Assembly: GCA_021299075.1 (NCBI GenBank)
Contig: JAJTFU010000139.1
Location: forward strand, 1-9,835
Direction of reading: 5' to 3'
DNA length: 9,835 nucleotides
Source of the DNA: Novosphingobium sp.
GTDB lineage: Bacteria > Pseudomonadota > Alphaproteobacteria > Sphingomonadales > Sphingomonadaceae
A program made the position numbers and the translations under genes. Positions 1 through 5,927 of the stretch are shown here, in pieces; within the stretch, counting starts at the first letter, position 1, and the number at the start of each line of letters is the position of its first letter. The notes under the pieces are model-generated. The model saw nothing but the letters and a program-made list of their open reading frames with translations. It searched no databases and was not told the origin of the DNA.

Positions 1-1
1 C

Positions 2-1291
2 TTCACCGAGTTGTGGGAGCGGTTTTCCTATTACGGCATGATGGCGCTGCTGGCGCTTTACATGACCAAGCAATTGCTCAAGCCGGGCCACGCCGAACAC
101 GTCTGGGGCCTGGCCGCGCTCCGTCACTTCTTCGAATTTCGCGGACCGATGTCGGACATTGCCTTCACCTCGCTGGTGTTCGGCTGGTACGGCGGACTGG
201 TCTATTTCACCCCGATCCTGGGCGGCCTGGTGGCCGACCGCTGGCTCGGCACGCGGCGGACTGTAACCCTGGGTGCCGTACTGATGGCGGCGGGGCACCT
301 GGCGATGTCGCTGGACCAGACGTTCCTGATCGCCCTGCTCATGCTGATCCTGGGATCGGGCTGTCTTAAGGGCAATATCACCACCCAGGTCGGCGCACTT
401 TACCCGGCTGAGGCTGAATCCCTGCGGCAGCGCGGCTATGCGATCTTTTCGACCGGAATCAATGTCGGCGCGGTAATCGGGCCGTTGGTAACCGCGGCAG
501 TTGCGGCAGCCTATGGCTGGCACGCCGGCTTTGCCGTTGCGGCAGTGCTGATGCTGCTGGCGCTGGCGGTCTACCTGGGCGGCGGGCGGCACCTGCCCGA
601 TGGCCGCCCGGCCCGCGCGGCCGCTGCCGAGCTGCCTCTGGCGGCGGCAGGCGACAGCCGCCGCCTGGTCGCGCTTGTTGTGATTGTGGCGCTGGTCATC
701 CCGGCTTCGGTCGGCTTCCTGATGATCAGCGGGATCGGCATGATCTGGATCGATGGCTATGTGGATCTGACCACTCCGGCGGGCACGGTTCCGGTCGGCT
801 GGTTCAATTCGCTCGATTCCTTCTCCAGCATCCTTATCGCCCCTTGCCTGATCGTGCTGTGGGCCTGGCAGGCCCGCCGCCAGAACGAGCCATCGGGCAT
901 TACCAAGATCGCGATCGGCAGCCTGCTGGTCGCGCTCTCGTCCCTGGCCTTTGCTGCTGGCAGCGCGCTTTCGCCGCAGCCGGGAACCGTGCCCGCAGTC
1001 TGGGCGCTGGCGGGCTACCTGGGCATGGGCGTGGCCTTCATGTGGTACTGGCCGGTGCTGCTGGCGCTGGTTTCCTCCAATGCCCCGGCGAGGGTCAATT
1101 CCACCATGATGGGCGCAACCTTCCTGTCGCTGTTCATCGGATCGGTCGGCGGCGGCAGGCTGGGCAGTTTCTATGACCAGATGAGCCCCGCTGCCTTCTG
1201 GACGATCAATGCGGCCGTGCCTGCGGCCGGCGGACTGCTGGCATTGATCCTACGCGGACCATTGCAGCGCGCGCTTCAGCCCGCCACATAG
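2..1291 (+). CDS. POT/PTR2-family proton-coupled peptide transporter, 5'-truncated by the window edge
   Basis: An inner-membrane major-facilitator protein of the POT (PTR2) family, whose members import di- and tripeptides with protons. The reading frame is open from base 2, so the true start lies outside the window; the TTG at 11 is an internal codon. The first visible residues give the POT signature ELWERFSYYG (ExxERFxYYG), which in characterised members takes part in proton coupling and normally lies in helix 1, so only a short N-terminus is missing. An MFS loop motif (GLVADRWLGTRR) and a second POT-like motif (FSTGINVGAVIGP) follow, then repeated hydrophobic segments to the C-terminus. About 430 residues are visible, near the usual size. 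Substrate cannot be read from sequence. It is the first visible gene of a tight run: the next start lies 5 nt after its TAG. Confidence 0.93.
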   Translation, partial: FTELWERFSYYGMMALLALYMTKQLLKPGHAEHVWGLAALRHFFEFRGPMSDIAFTSLVFGWYGGLVYFTPILGGLVADRWLGTRRTVTLGAVLMAAGHLAMSLDQTFLIALLMLILGSGCLKGNITTQVGALYPAEAESLRQRGYAIFSTGINVGAVIGPLVTAAVAAAYGWHAGFAVAAVLMLLALAVYLGGGRHLPDGRPARAAAAELPLAAAGDSRRLVALVVIVALVIPASVGFLMISGIGMIWIDGYVDLTTPAGTVPVGWFNSLDSFSSILIAPCLIVLWAWQARRQNEPSGITKIAIGSLLVALSSLAFAAGSALSPQPGTVPAVWALAGYLGMGVAFMWYWPVLLALVSSNAPARVNSTMMGATFLSLFIGSVGGGRLGSFYDQMSPAAFWTINAAVPAAGGLLALILRGPLQRALQPAT

Positions 1292-1296
1292 GCCAG

Positions 1297-1500
1297 ATGC
1301 GAACCACCTTCGATCAGGCCACAGTGCGGCTCTATCACCTCGACAGCGAAGCGATCGGCGGCGCGGCGACCACTCTGCTTTACGGCCCGCTGGCCGAGGC
1401 GCTGCAGCATGCGGCCCAGCAACCGGCCGAAGTCCAGGACGGCCTGTTCATCGCCACTGACAACGATGTGGTTGCCTATCTCGATCTGATTGGGGAATAG
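1297..1500 (+). CDS. Small uncharacterised protein (67 aa) between the peptide transporter and the IalB-like gene
   Basis: I do not recognise a named family. The product is an acidic soluble protein of 67 residues with no signal peptide and no membrane segment. Features seen are an N-terminal strand-like piece (residues 3-14), an alanine- and leucine-rich amphipathic helix (about 20-42, with LLYGPLAEALQHA) and a strand-like end (GLFIATDNDVVAYLDL). The start is 5 nt after the transporter stop, and its stop is 6 nt before the next start, so it is probably translated from the same message. The ribosome-binding site is weak (AGGCCAG just before ATG), which fits coupling to upstream translation. 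The ordered hydrophobic pattern and tight spacing make it more likely real than chance. Its role is unknown. Confidence 0.72.
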   Translation: MRTTFDQATVRLYHLDSEAIGGAATTLLYGPLAEALQHAAQQPAEVQDGLFIATDNDVVAYLDLIGE

Positions 1501-1506
1501 GCCGCA

Positions 1507-2013
1507 ATGCGCCTTGCCCGCTCGCTTGCCTGCCTGGTCCTGTCGGCCCTGATCGCTGTGCCCGTCATGGCGCGGGAAAGCCTGGGCATGTTCGGGACCT
1601 GGGGCGCGTTCAGCGATGCGCAGGCGCCGGGCGGGCCGCGCTGCTATGCGATTGCCATGGCCGCGCCCTCTACGCTCAAGCGCGATTACCGGCCCTATGC
1701 TACTATCGGCACCTGGCCGCGCCAGCAGGTGCACGGGCAGGTCCATTTCCGCCTCTCGCGCAAATTGCAGCCGGGGGCACCGATCACCCTGATCATGAGC
1801 GGGCAGCGCTACGCCCTGGTCGGCGGTGGCGGCGATGCCTGGGCCGCAGACAAGCGGATGGACGCGGCGATTGTCGCCGCCATGCGCTCAGCCGGGGAAA
1901 TGACAGTCAGCGCGCGCGGTGCGGACGGGCGCGGTTTTACGAATACCTGGTCGCTCGACGGGGCAGCGACGGCGATGGATGCCGCCGCCGTCGGCTGCGC
2001 CCGTCTGCGCTAG
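1507..2013 (+). CDS. Exported IalB-like (invasion-associated locus B family) protein
   Basis: A 168-residue protein with a clear Sec signal peptide: charged MRLAR, a hydrophobic stretch to about residue 20, and a likely cut after VMA (residue 22). The mature part begins with a pattern typical of the IalB family in alphaproteobacteria (FGTWGAF near 29-35, then CYAIA with Cys46). A second cysteine, Cys165, lies near the C-terminus and could pair with Cys46. Residues 80-125 are rich in beta-strand-like segments. IalB was named for erythrocyte invasion in Bartonella, but free-living alphaproteobacteria carry many homologues of unknown role, so invasion should not be assumed. It is the last gene of the transporter run; its stop is 6 nt from the stop of the convergent outer-membrane protein gene. 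Confidence 0.75.
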   Translation: MRLARSLACLVLSALIAVPVMARESLGMFGTWGAFSDAQAPGGPRCYAIAMAAPSTLKRDYRPYATIGTWPRQQVHGQVHFRLSRKLQPGAPITLIMSGQRYALVGGGGDAWAADKRMDAAIVAAMRSAGEMTVSARGADGRGFTNTWSLDGAATAMDAAAVGCARLR

Positions 2014-2019
2014 GCGGCG

Positions 2020-2682
2020 TTAGAAACGCACGCCCACGCTGGCGACGACCTGGTGACGATCGGTATCGATCCGGAAGCGGCTTGAATCCGGCGTTTCGCC
2101 GTTAAAATCGAACTCGGCTTCCCCGTATTTCGAATAGCGATATTCGATCTTGGCAAAGGCGTTGGTACTGACCGCCATTTCCACCCCGGCGCCGACGCGC
2201 CAGCCATCGGTATCGATCCGCTGGTTGAGATTGACCGTCCCATCGGTGCCGGCCAGGTTATAGCGTGCGTTGGTGTAACCACCCTTCGCATAGATCAGCA
2301 TGTTCTGGCCGACGATAAACCCTGCCCGGCCGCCGACATAAATGTCACGCCCGGTTTCAACCCGGCCCAGGTTGAAGGTGTTGGGGATCGTATCGGTATC
2401 GGATTTGGCGGTGCTATCCGTCATTTCCGCTTCAACACCGACCACGAAGTTCTCATCGGCCGCGAAGTCAAACCCGATCCCGCCACCATAGAGCAGGCCG
2501 TTGACTGACTGATCGAGATCGCGCGTCGTTTCGTCATCGACCGAACTGCCCGAGCGGCTCGTATCCCAACCGACGATAGCTTCGACTCGAGGGCCGGTGA
2601 AGGTGGCGCGGGCATCCTGGGCGATGGCCGGGGTGGCGGAAAGCATGGTGCCGGCAGCCAATGCTGCGAGGAACTTCTTCAT
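2020..2682 (-). CDS. Outer-membrane beta-barrel protein (Opa/OmpA-barrel-like)
   Basis: A 220-residue outer-membrane protein. The start MKKFLAALAAG is set by a good Shine-Dalgarno (GGAG, 8 nt before ATG, complement of 2691-2694). The signal peptide ends near residue 21 (PAIA, then QDA). The mature chain alternates strands and polar loops typical of a small porin-like barrel (PF13505 style): GLLYGGGIGFDF, FVVGVEAEM, IYVGGRAGFIV, LIYAKGGYTN, WRVGAGVEMAV, AKIEYRYSKY. It ends in VASVGVRF, with the terminal phenylalanine used as an assembly signal by outer-membrane proteins. About eight strands are plausible. No enzyme or receptor function can be assigned. The frame stays open far upstream, antisense to rlmN, but that extension has no protein-like features. 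It is transcribed divergently from rlmN. Confidence 0.88.
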   Translation of the reverse strand: MKKFLAALAAGTMLSATPAIAQDARATFTGPRVEAIVGWDTSRSGSSVDDETTRDLDQSVNGLLYGGGIGFDFAADENFVVGVEAEMTDSTAKSDTDTIPNTFNLGRVETGRDIYVGGRAGFIVGQNMLIYAKGGYTNARYNLAGTDGTVNLNQRIDTDGWRVGAGVEMAVSTNAFAKIEYRYSKYGEAEFDFNGETPDSSRFRIDTDRHQVVASVGVRF

Positions 2683-2736
2683 TGATAAATCTCCAACCTG
2701 TGGTGCCCAAGTCTTGCAGGCGCGGGGAGAAGCGGC

Positions 2737-2747
2737 TTGCGGCGCAA
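2737..2747. promoter_or_regulatory. Short palindrome in the divergent OMP/rlmN intergenic region
   Basis: TTGCG-G-CGCAA is a perfect 11-bp dyad, 54 nt upstream of the outer-membrane protein start and about 98 nt upstream of rlmN. Its position in a divergent promoter region fits an operator, but such short dyads also arise by chance in GC-rich DNA and no known regulator is matched. Confidence 0.2.
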
Positions 2748-2808
2748 TAGTTTCGCGCTGCAGGACAGGTGGAGCCCGTGGCGCGGTAGCCGCCCATTTT
2801 ACGCGCCT

Positions 2809-2837
2809 TTGCGCTTTCGGGCCGCGTTCCCTATATC
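2809..2837 (+). promoter_or_regulatory. Candidate rlmN promoter, possibly giving a leaderless transcript
   Basis: A -35-like TTGCGC (2809-2814) and a -10-like TATATC (2832-2837) are 17 nt apart. The -10 box ends 7 nt before the rlmN ATG (2845), so transcription would begin at or next to the start codon. No purine-rich ribosome-binding site precedes the ATG, which agrees with leaderless initiation. Confidence 0.45.
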
Positions 2838-2844
2838 GCGCGGC

Positions 2845-4089
2845 ATGCAGATTCCCGGCCACATCGATCCCGTACCCGTCGCGCGCGACATCACTCCGCG
2901 TGAGGATGGTCGCATCGACCTGATCGGCTTGCCGCGCAGGCGGATTGCCGAACTGTTCGAGAGCGCGGGGCTGGATGCCAAGGCCGCCAAGCTGCGCGCC
3001 AAGCAGGTGTTTCACTGGCTCTACCATCGCGGCGTCACCGATTTCGAAGCGATGACCGATATCGCCAAGACAATGCGCCCATGGCTGGCCGAACGCTTCG
3101 TGATTGGCCGTCCGGAAATCGTGCTGAGCCAGCATTCCAGCGACGGCACCCGCAAATGGCTGCTCAAGACGGCGGACGACCATGAGTATGAGATGGTCTT
3201 CATCCCCGATGCCGATCGCGGCACGCTGTGCGTTTCGAGCCAGGTCGGCTGCACGCTCAACTGCCGGTTCTGCCATACCGGGACCATGCGGCTGGTCCGC
3301 AACCTGACGCCGGGCGAGATCGTCGGCCAAGTCATGTTGGCGCGCGATGCGCTGGGCGAATGGCCCAAGGCCGGCCAGGCCGACCTTTCCGCGCTGGGCG
3401 ACGACCTGGTCGATGATGACGGCGGCTATTCGTCCGACGGACGCCTCCTCACCAACATCGTGATGATGGGCATGGGTGAGCCGCTCTATAACTTCGACAA
3501 TGTCCGCGATGCGCTGAAGCTGGTGATGGACGGTGATGGCCTGGCCCTGTCCAAGCGCCGCATTACGCTGTCGACCAGCGGTGTCGTGCCGATGATGGCC
3601 AAGTGCGGTGAGGAGATCGGGGTGAACCTGGCCGTCTCGCTTCACGCCGTGACCAAGGAGATCCGCGACGAGATCGTGCCGATCAACCGCAAGTACGGCC
3701 TGGAGGAACTGCTCCAGGCCTGTGCCGACTATCCCGGTGCCAGCAATGCCCGCCGCATCACCTTTGAATACGTGATGCTGAAGGACAAGAATGACAGCGA
3801 CGAGCACGCGCGCGAGCTGGTCCGCCTGATCAAGCAATACAAGCTGCCGGCCAAGGTCAACCTGATCCCGTTCAACCCCTGGCCGGGCGCGATTTATGAA
3901 TGCTCCACGCCAGAGCGGATCCGGCGCTTTTCCGAGATCGTGTTCGAAGCCGGCATCAGCGCCCCGGTGCGCACCCCGCGCGGGCGCGATATCGATGCCG
4001 CCTGCGGCCAGCTCAAGACCACCGCCCAGAAGCTCAGCCGCGCCGAACTGGACCGGTTGGCCGAGGAAAAACAGGCCGCGCTGGGCTGA
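2845..4089 (+). CDS. rlmN: Dual-specificity 23S rRNA A2503 / tRNA A37 C2-methyltransferase RlmN (radical SAM)
   Basis: A cytosolic radical-SAM enzyme that methylates C2 of adenosine 2503 in 23S rRNA and of A37 in some tRNAs. The 414-residue protein has the cluster-binding Cys136-X3-Cys140-X2-Cys143 (GCTLNCRFC). Cys129, seven residues before it (GTLCVSSQVGC), and Cys387 near the C-terminus (RDIDAACGQL) match the two catalytic cysteines of the E. coli enzyme (Cys118 and Cys355). The SAM-side motif GMGEPL is at about 209-214. An acidic, glycine-rich insert at about 172-202 is absent from E. coli RlmN; I recall similar inserts in alphaproteobacterial homologues. The ATG at 2845 is preferred over an in-frame ATG at 2737, which would add 36 arginine-rich residues and overlap the promoter. 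Confidence 0.97.
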   Translation: MQIPGHIDPVPVARDITPREDGRIDLIGLPRRRIAELFESAGLDAKAAKLRAKQVFHWLYHRGVTDFEAMTDIAKTMRPWLAERFVIGRPEIVLSQHSSDGTRKWLLKTADDHEYEMVFIPDADRGTLCVSSQVGCTLNCRFCHTGTMRLVRNLTPGEIVGQVMLARDALGEWPKAGQADLSALGDDLVDDDGGYSSDGRLLTNIVMMGMGEPLYNFDNVRDALKLVMDGDGLALSKRRITLSTSGVVPMMAKCGEEIGVNLAVSLHAVTKEIRDEIVPINRKYGLEELLQACADYPGASNARRITFEYVMLKDKNDSDEHARELVRLIKQYKLPAKVNLIPFNPWPGAIYECSTPERIRRFSEIVFEAGISAPVRTPRGRDIDAACGQLKTTAQKLSRAELDRLAEEKQAALG

Positions 4090-4113
4090 TTTGCTCGGCT
4101 GGGCGCGCAAACG

Positions 4114-4133
4114 CCACGGTTTACCAACCGGTG
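4114..4133 (+). terminator. Weak candidate terminator hairpin after rlmN
   Basis: CACGGTT-TACC-AACCGGTG forms a 7-bp stem with one bulged base and a four-base loop, 24 nt after the rlmN stop. There is no T-run, so intrinsic termination here is doubtful. Confidence 0.25.
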
Positions 4134-4198
4134 AAATCCAGCGTTCAGGTTAAGGGATAGAAGCTGCCTCCACGAGTTTCGACAACAGGAGAACGCCG

Positions 4199-4552
4199 AT
4201 GTTTCGCAAAACCCTGATCGCCGCCACGCTGGCGACGGCCGCCCTCCCCTCGGCCCAGGCTTTCGCCGATCCGCCGCGCTGGGCCCCGGCCCATGGCTAT
4301 CGCGCCAAGAACGGCGATATCGCCTATCGCCGCACCGATAACGGCATCCGCTACTGGCAGGGTGACGATGGCCGCTATTACTGCCGCCGCGGCGATGGCA
4401 CGGTTGGCCTGCTGGTCGGCGCAGCCGTCGGTGCCCTGCTCGGCCGGGCCATCGATACCCGCGGTGAGCGCGCCACCGGCACGATCCTGGGCGCCGCCGC
4501 CGGCGCGCTGATCGGTAACGAGCTGGCCAAGGGCCCGACGCGTTGCCGCTAA
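4199..4552 (+). CDS. Small exported glycine-zipper (2TM) envelope protein
   Basis: A 117-residue exported protein. AGGAG at 4187-4191 lies 7 nt before the ATG and fixes the start. The signal peptide runs to about residue 23 (AQAFA, then DPP). A middle part rich in Tyr, Arg and Asp follows (IAYRRTDNGIRYW, DDGRYYCRRG), then a double glycine zipper: GTVGLLVGAAVGALLG (67-82) and GTILGAAAGALIG (94-106), separated by a charged turn. This resembles the Rick_17kDa_Anti/glycine-zipper 2TM domain (PF05433) found in envelope proteins. No LxxC lipobox is present, so it is not a typical lipoprotein; Cys62 and Cys116 could form a disulfide. Function is unknown, probably membrane-associated. It stands alone, 109 nt after rlmN. 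Confidence 0.82.
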   Translation: MFRKTLIAATLATAALPSAQAFADPPRWAPAHGYRAKNGDIAYRRTDNGIRYWQGDDGRYYCRRGDGTVGLLVGAAVGALLGRAIDTRGERATGTILGAAAGALIGNELAKGPTRCR

Positions 4553-4586
4553 GTCGGCGCCTGGGCCGCTAAGCTGAACTAACCCT

Positions 4587-4614
4587 TTGCCGAGCGCGGC
4601 CGGGTGTGCATAGG
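4587..4614 (+). promoter_or_regulatory. Candidate promoter of the SDR gene
   Basis: TTGCCG (4587-4592) and CATAGG (4609-4614) are 16 nt apart. The -10-like box ends 9 nt before the ATG at 4624, giving a leader of only a few bases. AGGG at 4612-4615 could instead act as a Shine-Dalgarno if transcription starts further upstream. Confidence 0.35.
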
Positions 4615-4623
4615 GCAATCCCT

Positions 4624-5661
4624 ATGTCCCCGGCCGTTCTCATTACTGGCGCTGGCAAGCGCATCGGCGCAGTGCTGGCGCGCAGCTTTGCCGATGCTGG
4701 CTGGCATGTGGTGATCCACGCGCACCATTCGCCCGACGCGGCCCATGCGCTGGCGGCCACGCTGCCATCGGCGGAAGTGGTTCAGTGCGACCTGCTCGAT
4801 GGCGAAGCGGCATTGGCGATGGTGGCCGATGTGGCGGCGCGGCTGGATGACTGGCGGGTGCTGGTCAATTGCGCTGCCGTGTTCCGCTATGACGATGGCG
4901 CGGCCATTGACCCGGCGGTCTTTGCCGAGGCGATCACGGTCAACGCCGAAACCCCCACCCGCATGGCCCAGGCTTTCCTGGCCCAGGCCCGGGCGAAAGG
5001 GGGCAAGCGGGTGATCCAGTTGCTGGATCAGAAGCTGCTCAACCCCAATCCTGATTTCTTCAGCTACACGATGGCCAAGCAGGCCTTTGCCGCCGCCGTG
5101 ACCATGCTGGCGATGGCACAGGAGGACCCGGAAGCCCGCGTATATGGCCTCGCCCCCGGCGCGATGATGCCCAGCTTCGACCAGCGTGAGGAAGAGCATG
5201 AGGCCAGCGGGCGGATGAACCTGCTCCAGCGCCTGACCGACCCGCAGGAACTGGCCGACGCCGCGCTGTTCCTGGCCGAAGGCTGGGCCGCCAGCGGCGA
5301 GACGCTCTACATCGATTCCGGACAGCACCTGCTCGCCCAGCCGCGCGACGTGCTGTGGCGACAAGACCATGCTGCTGGCAATCGTGCTGGCGGCCCGGCT
5401 GCGCGCGCCGGTTGCGATCCTGCTTGGGATCTTCGTCGCCACCATGGCCAACCACGCCCTGGCGGCGCTGGTCGGCAGCCAGGTGGCCGGGCTGATCGAC
5501 GCGCCGTGGTTCCGGATTGCCATTGCCCTCGGCTTCATCGCCATGGCCGCCTGGACCCTCGTGCCCGACAAGCTCGACGAGGACGAGGACAGCGTTACCC
5601 ACCGCGGCAGCGCCTTCCTGACCACGCTGGTCGCCTTCTTCCTGGTCGAAATGGGCGATAA
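4624..5661 (+). CDS. SDR-family NAD(P)-dependent oxidoreductase with aberrant C-terminal extension
   Basis: A cytosolic short-chain dehydrogenase/reductase, closest in style to pteridine-reductase-like SDRs. Seen are the nucleotide-binding TGAGKRIG (8-15; the KR variant is typical of that group), an adenine-contact Asp56-Leu57, NCAA (82-85) and the catalytic Tyr148-X3-Lys152 (YTMAK). The segment QLLDQKLLNPNPDFF before the tyrosine is also typical of this group; no serine sits at the usual catalytic place. The substrate is not identifiable. Recognisable SDR sequence ends near residue 245 (QPRDVLW, base 5358). From about 5359 the frame reads through GDT1-coding DNA out of frame for about 100 residues of Arg/Pro/Gly-rich text until a stop at 5661, so the natural C-terminus and stop appear to be lost. 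A GTG at 4606 is a less likely start. Confidence 0.85.
   Translation: MSPAVLITGAGKRIGAVLARSFADAGWHVVIHAHHSPDAAHALAATLPSAEVVQCDLLDGEAALAMVADVAARLDDWRVLVNCAAVFRYDDGAAIDPAVFAEAITVNAETPTRMAQAFLAQARAKGGKRVIQLLDQKLLNPNPDFFSYTMAKQAFAAAVTMLAMAQEDPEARVYGLAPGAMMPSFDQREEEHEASGRMNLLQRLTDPQELADAALFLAEGWAASGETLYIDSGQHLLAQPRDVLWRQDHAAGNRAGGPAARAGCDPAWDLRRHHGQPRPGGAGRQPGGRADRRAVVPDCHCPRLHRHGRLDPRARQARRGRGQRYPPRQRLPDHAGRLLPGRNGR
5350..5368 (+). other. Deletion-like junction between the SDR and GDT1 genes
   Basis: Within about 10 nt the sequence changes from SDR C-terminal coding (DVLW in frame 1, ending at 5358) to the GDT1 motif GDKT (frame 2, 5357-5368). Neither the SDR stop, an intergenic space nor a GDT1 start exists. 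In frame 2 upstream, the first stop is TGA at 5234-5236, and no ATG, GTG or TTG occurs between it and 5369. Comparison with intact families suggests loss of roughly 70-100 bases; that figure is an estimate. Confidence 0.7.
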
Positions 5662-5884
5662 GACCCAGGTGGCGACCATTGCCCTGGGCGCGCAGTACCA
5701 CTCCGTGCTGGTCGTCGCCGCCGGGACCACGCTGGGCATGATGCTGGCCAATGGCCCGGCCGTGTTCCTGGGCGAAAAGCTGGTTGAAAAGGTCTCGCTC
5801 AAGCTCACCCGCACCATTGCCGCACTGCTGTTCCTGCTGCTCGGCCTGTGGCAGCTCGCCGAGGTCCTCGGCTGGCTGGGCTGA
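5369..5884 (+). CDS. TMEM165/GDT1-family (UPF0016) cation transporter, N-terminally truncated
   Basis: An inner-membrane protein of the UPF0016/GDT1 family, whose studied members transport Mn2+ or Ca2+ in exchange for protons. The family has two copies of an E-x-G-D-(K/R)-(T/S) motif. The second is intact (EMGDKT, Glu94 counted from the ATG at 5369). The first is cut: GDKT is encoded at 5357-5368, but the preceding residues are not E-I, and the start codon and beginning of helix 1 are missing. The rest is normal: five or more hydrophobic segments, an acidic central loop (DKLDEDEDS, about 66-74), ANGPAVFLGEKL and a hydrophobic C-terminus. From the first ATG it is 171 residues, against about 190 for relatives. 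Such a product would lack the first motif, so the gene may be non-functional unless the junction is an assembly error. Confidence 0.75.
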   Translation: MLLAIVLAARLRAPVAILLGIFVATMANHALAALVGSQVAGLIDAPWFRIAIALGFIAMAAWTLVPDKLDEDEDSVTHRGSAFLTTLVAFFLVEMGDKTQVATIALGAQYHSVLVVAAGTTLGMMLANGPAVFLGEKLVEKVSLKLTRTIAALLFLLLGLWQLAEVLGWLG

Positions 5885-5891
5885 TTGGGGC

Positions 5892-5919
5892 TTGCACTGG
5901 CTGGCAAGAGGCATAGTCT
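5892..5919 (+). promoter_or_regulatory. Candidate cfa promoter overlapping the hairpin
   Basis: TTGCAC (5892-5897) and TAGTCT (5914-5919) are 16 nt apart; CATAGT (5912-5917) is an alternative box with a short 14-nt spacer. Either would start transcription within a few bases of the ATG at 5928. Confidence 0.35.
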
Positions 5920-5925
5920 CTTGCC
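5903..5925 (+). promoter_or_regulatory. Perfect 8-bp hairpin just before the cfa start codon
   Basis: GGCAAGAG (5903-5910), loop GCATAGT, CTCTTGCC (5918-5925) is a perfect inverted repeat ending 2 nt before the ATG at 5928. The only Shine-Dalgarno-like purines (AAGAGG, 5906-5911) lie inside its left arm. It could control cfa translation, end upstream transcription, or be an operator over the -10-like region. No T-run follows. Confidence 0.5.
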
Positions 5926-5927
5926 TT

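Noticed and set aside
2737..2844. Earlier rlmN start at 2737
   Set aside because: The 36 extra residues are unlike RlmN N-termini and would span the promoter-like boxes; MQIPGHIDP at 2845 is a normal start.
2683..4110. A long minus-strand open frame continuing upstream of the outer-membrane protein start (696 residues in all)
   Set aside because: It is antisense to the certain rlmN gene, has low-complexity His/Gly/Ala-rich text, and a good Shine-Dalgarno plus signal peptide mark the true start at 2682.
5330..5400. Programmed frameshift joining SDR and GDT1 into one fusion protein
   Set aside because: No slippery heptamer or downstream stimulatory structure is evident, and the GDT1 helix-1 residues that a fusion would need are absent.
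5359..5661. C-terminal 100-residue extension of the SDR as a new domain
   Set aside because: It is exactly GDT1-coding DNA read in the wrong frame and is Arg/Pro/Gly-rich, so it is a by-product of the lost stop codon.
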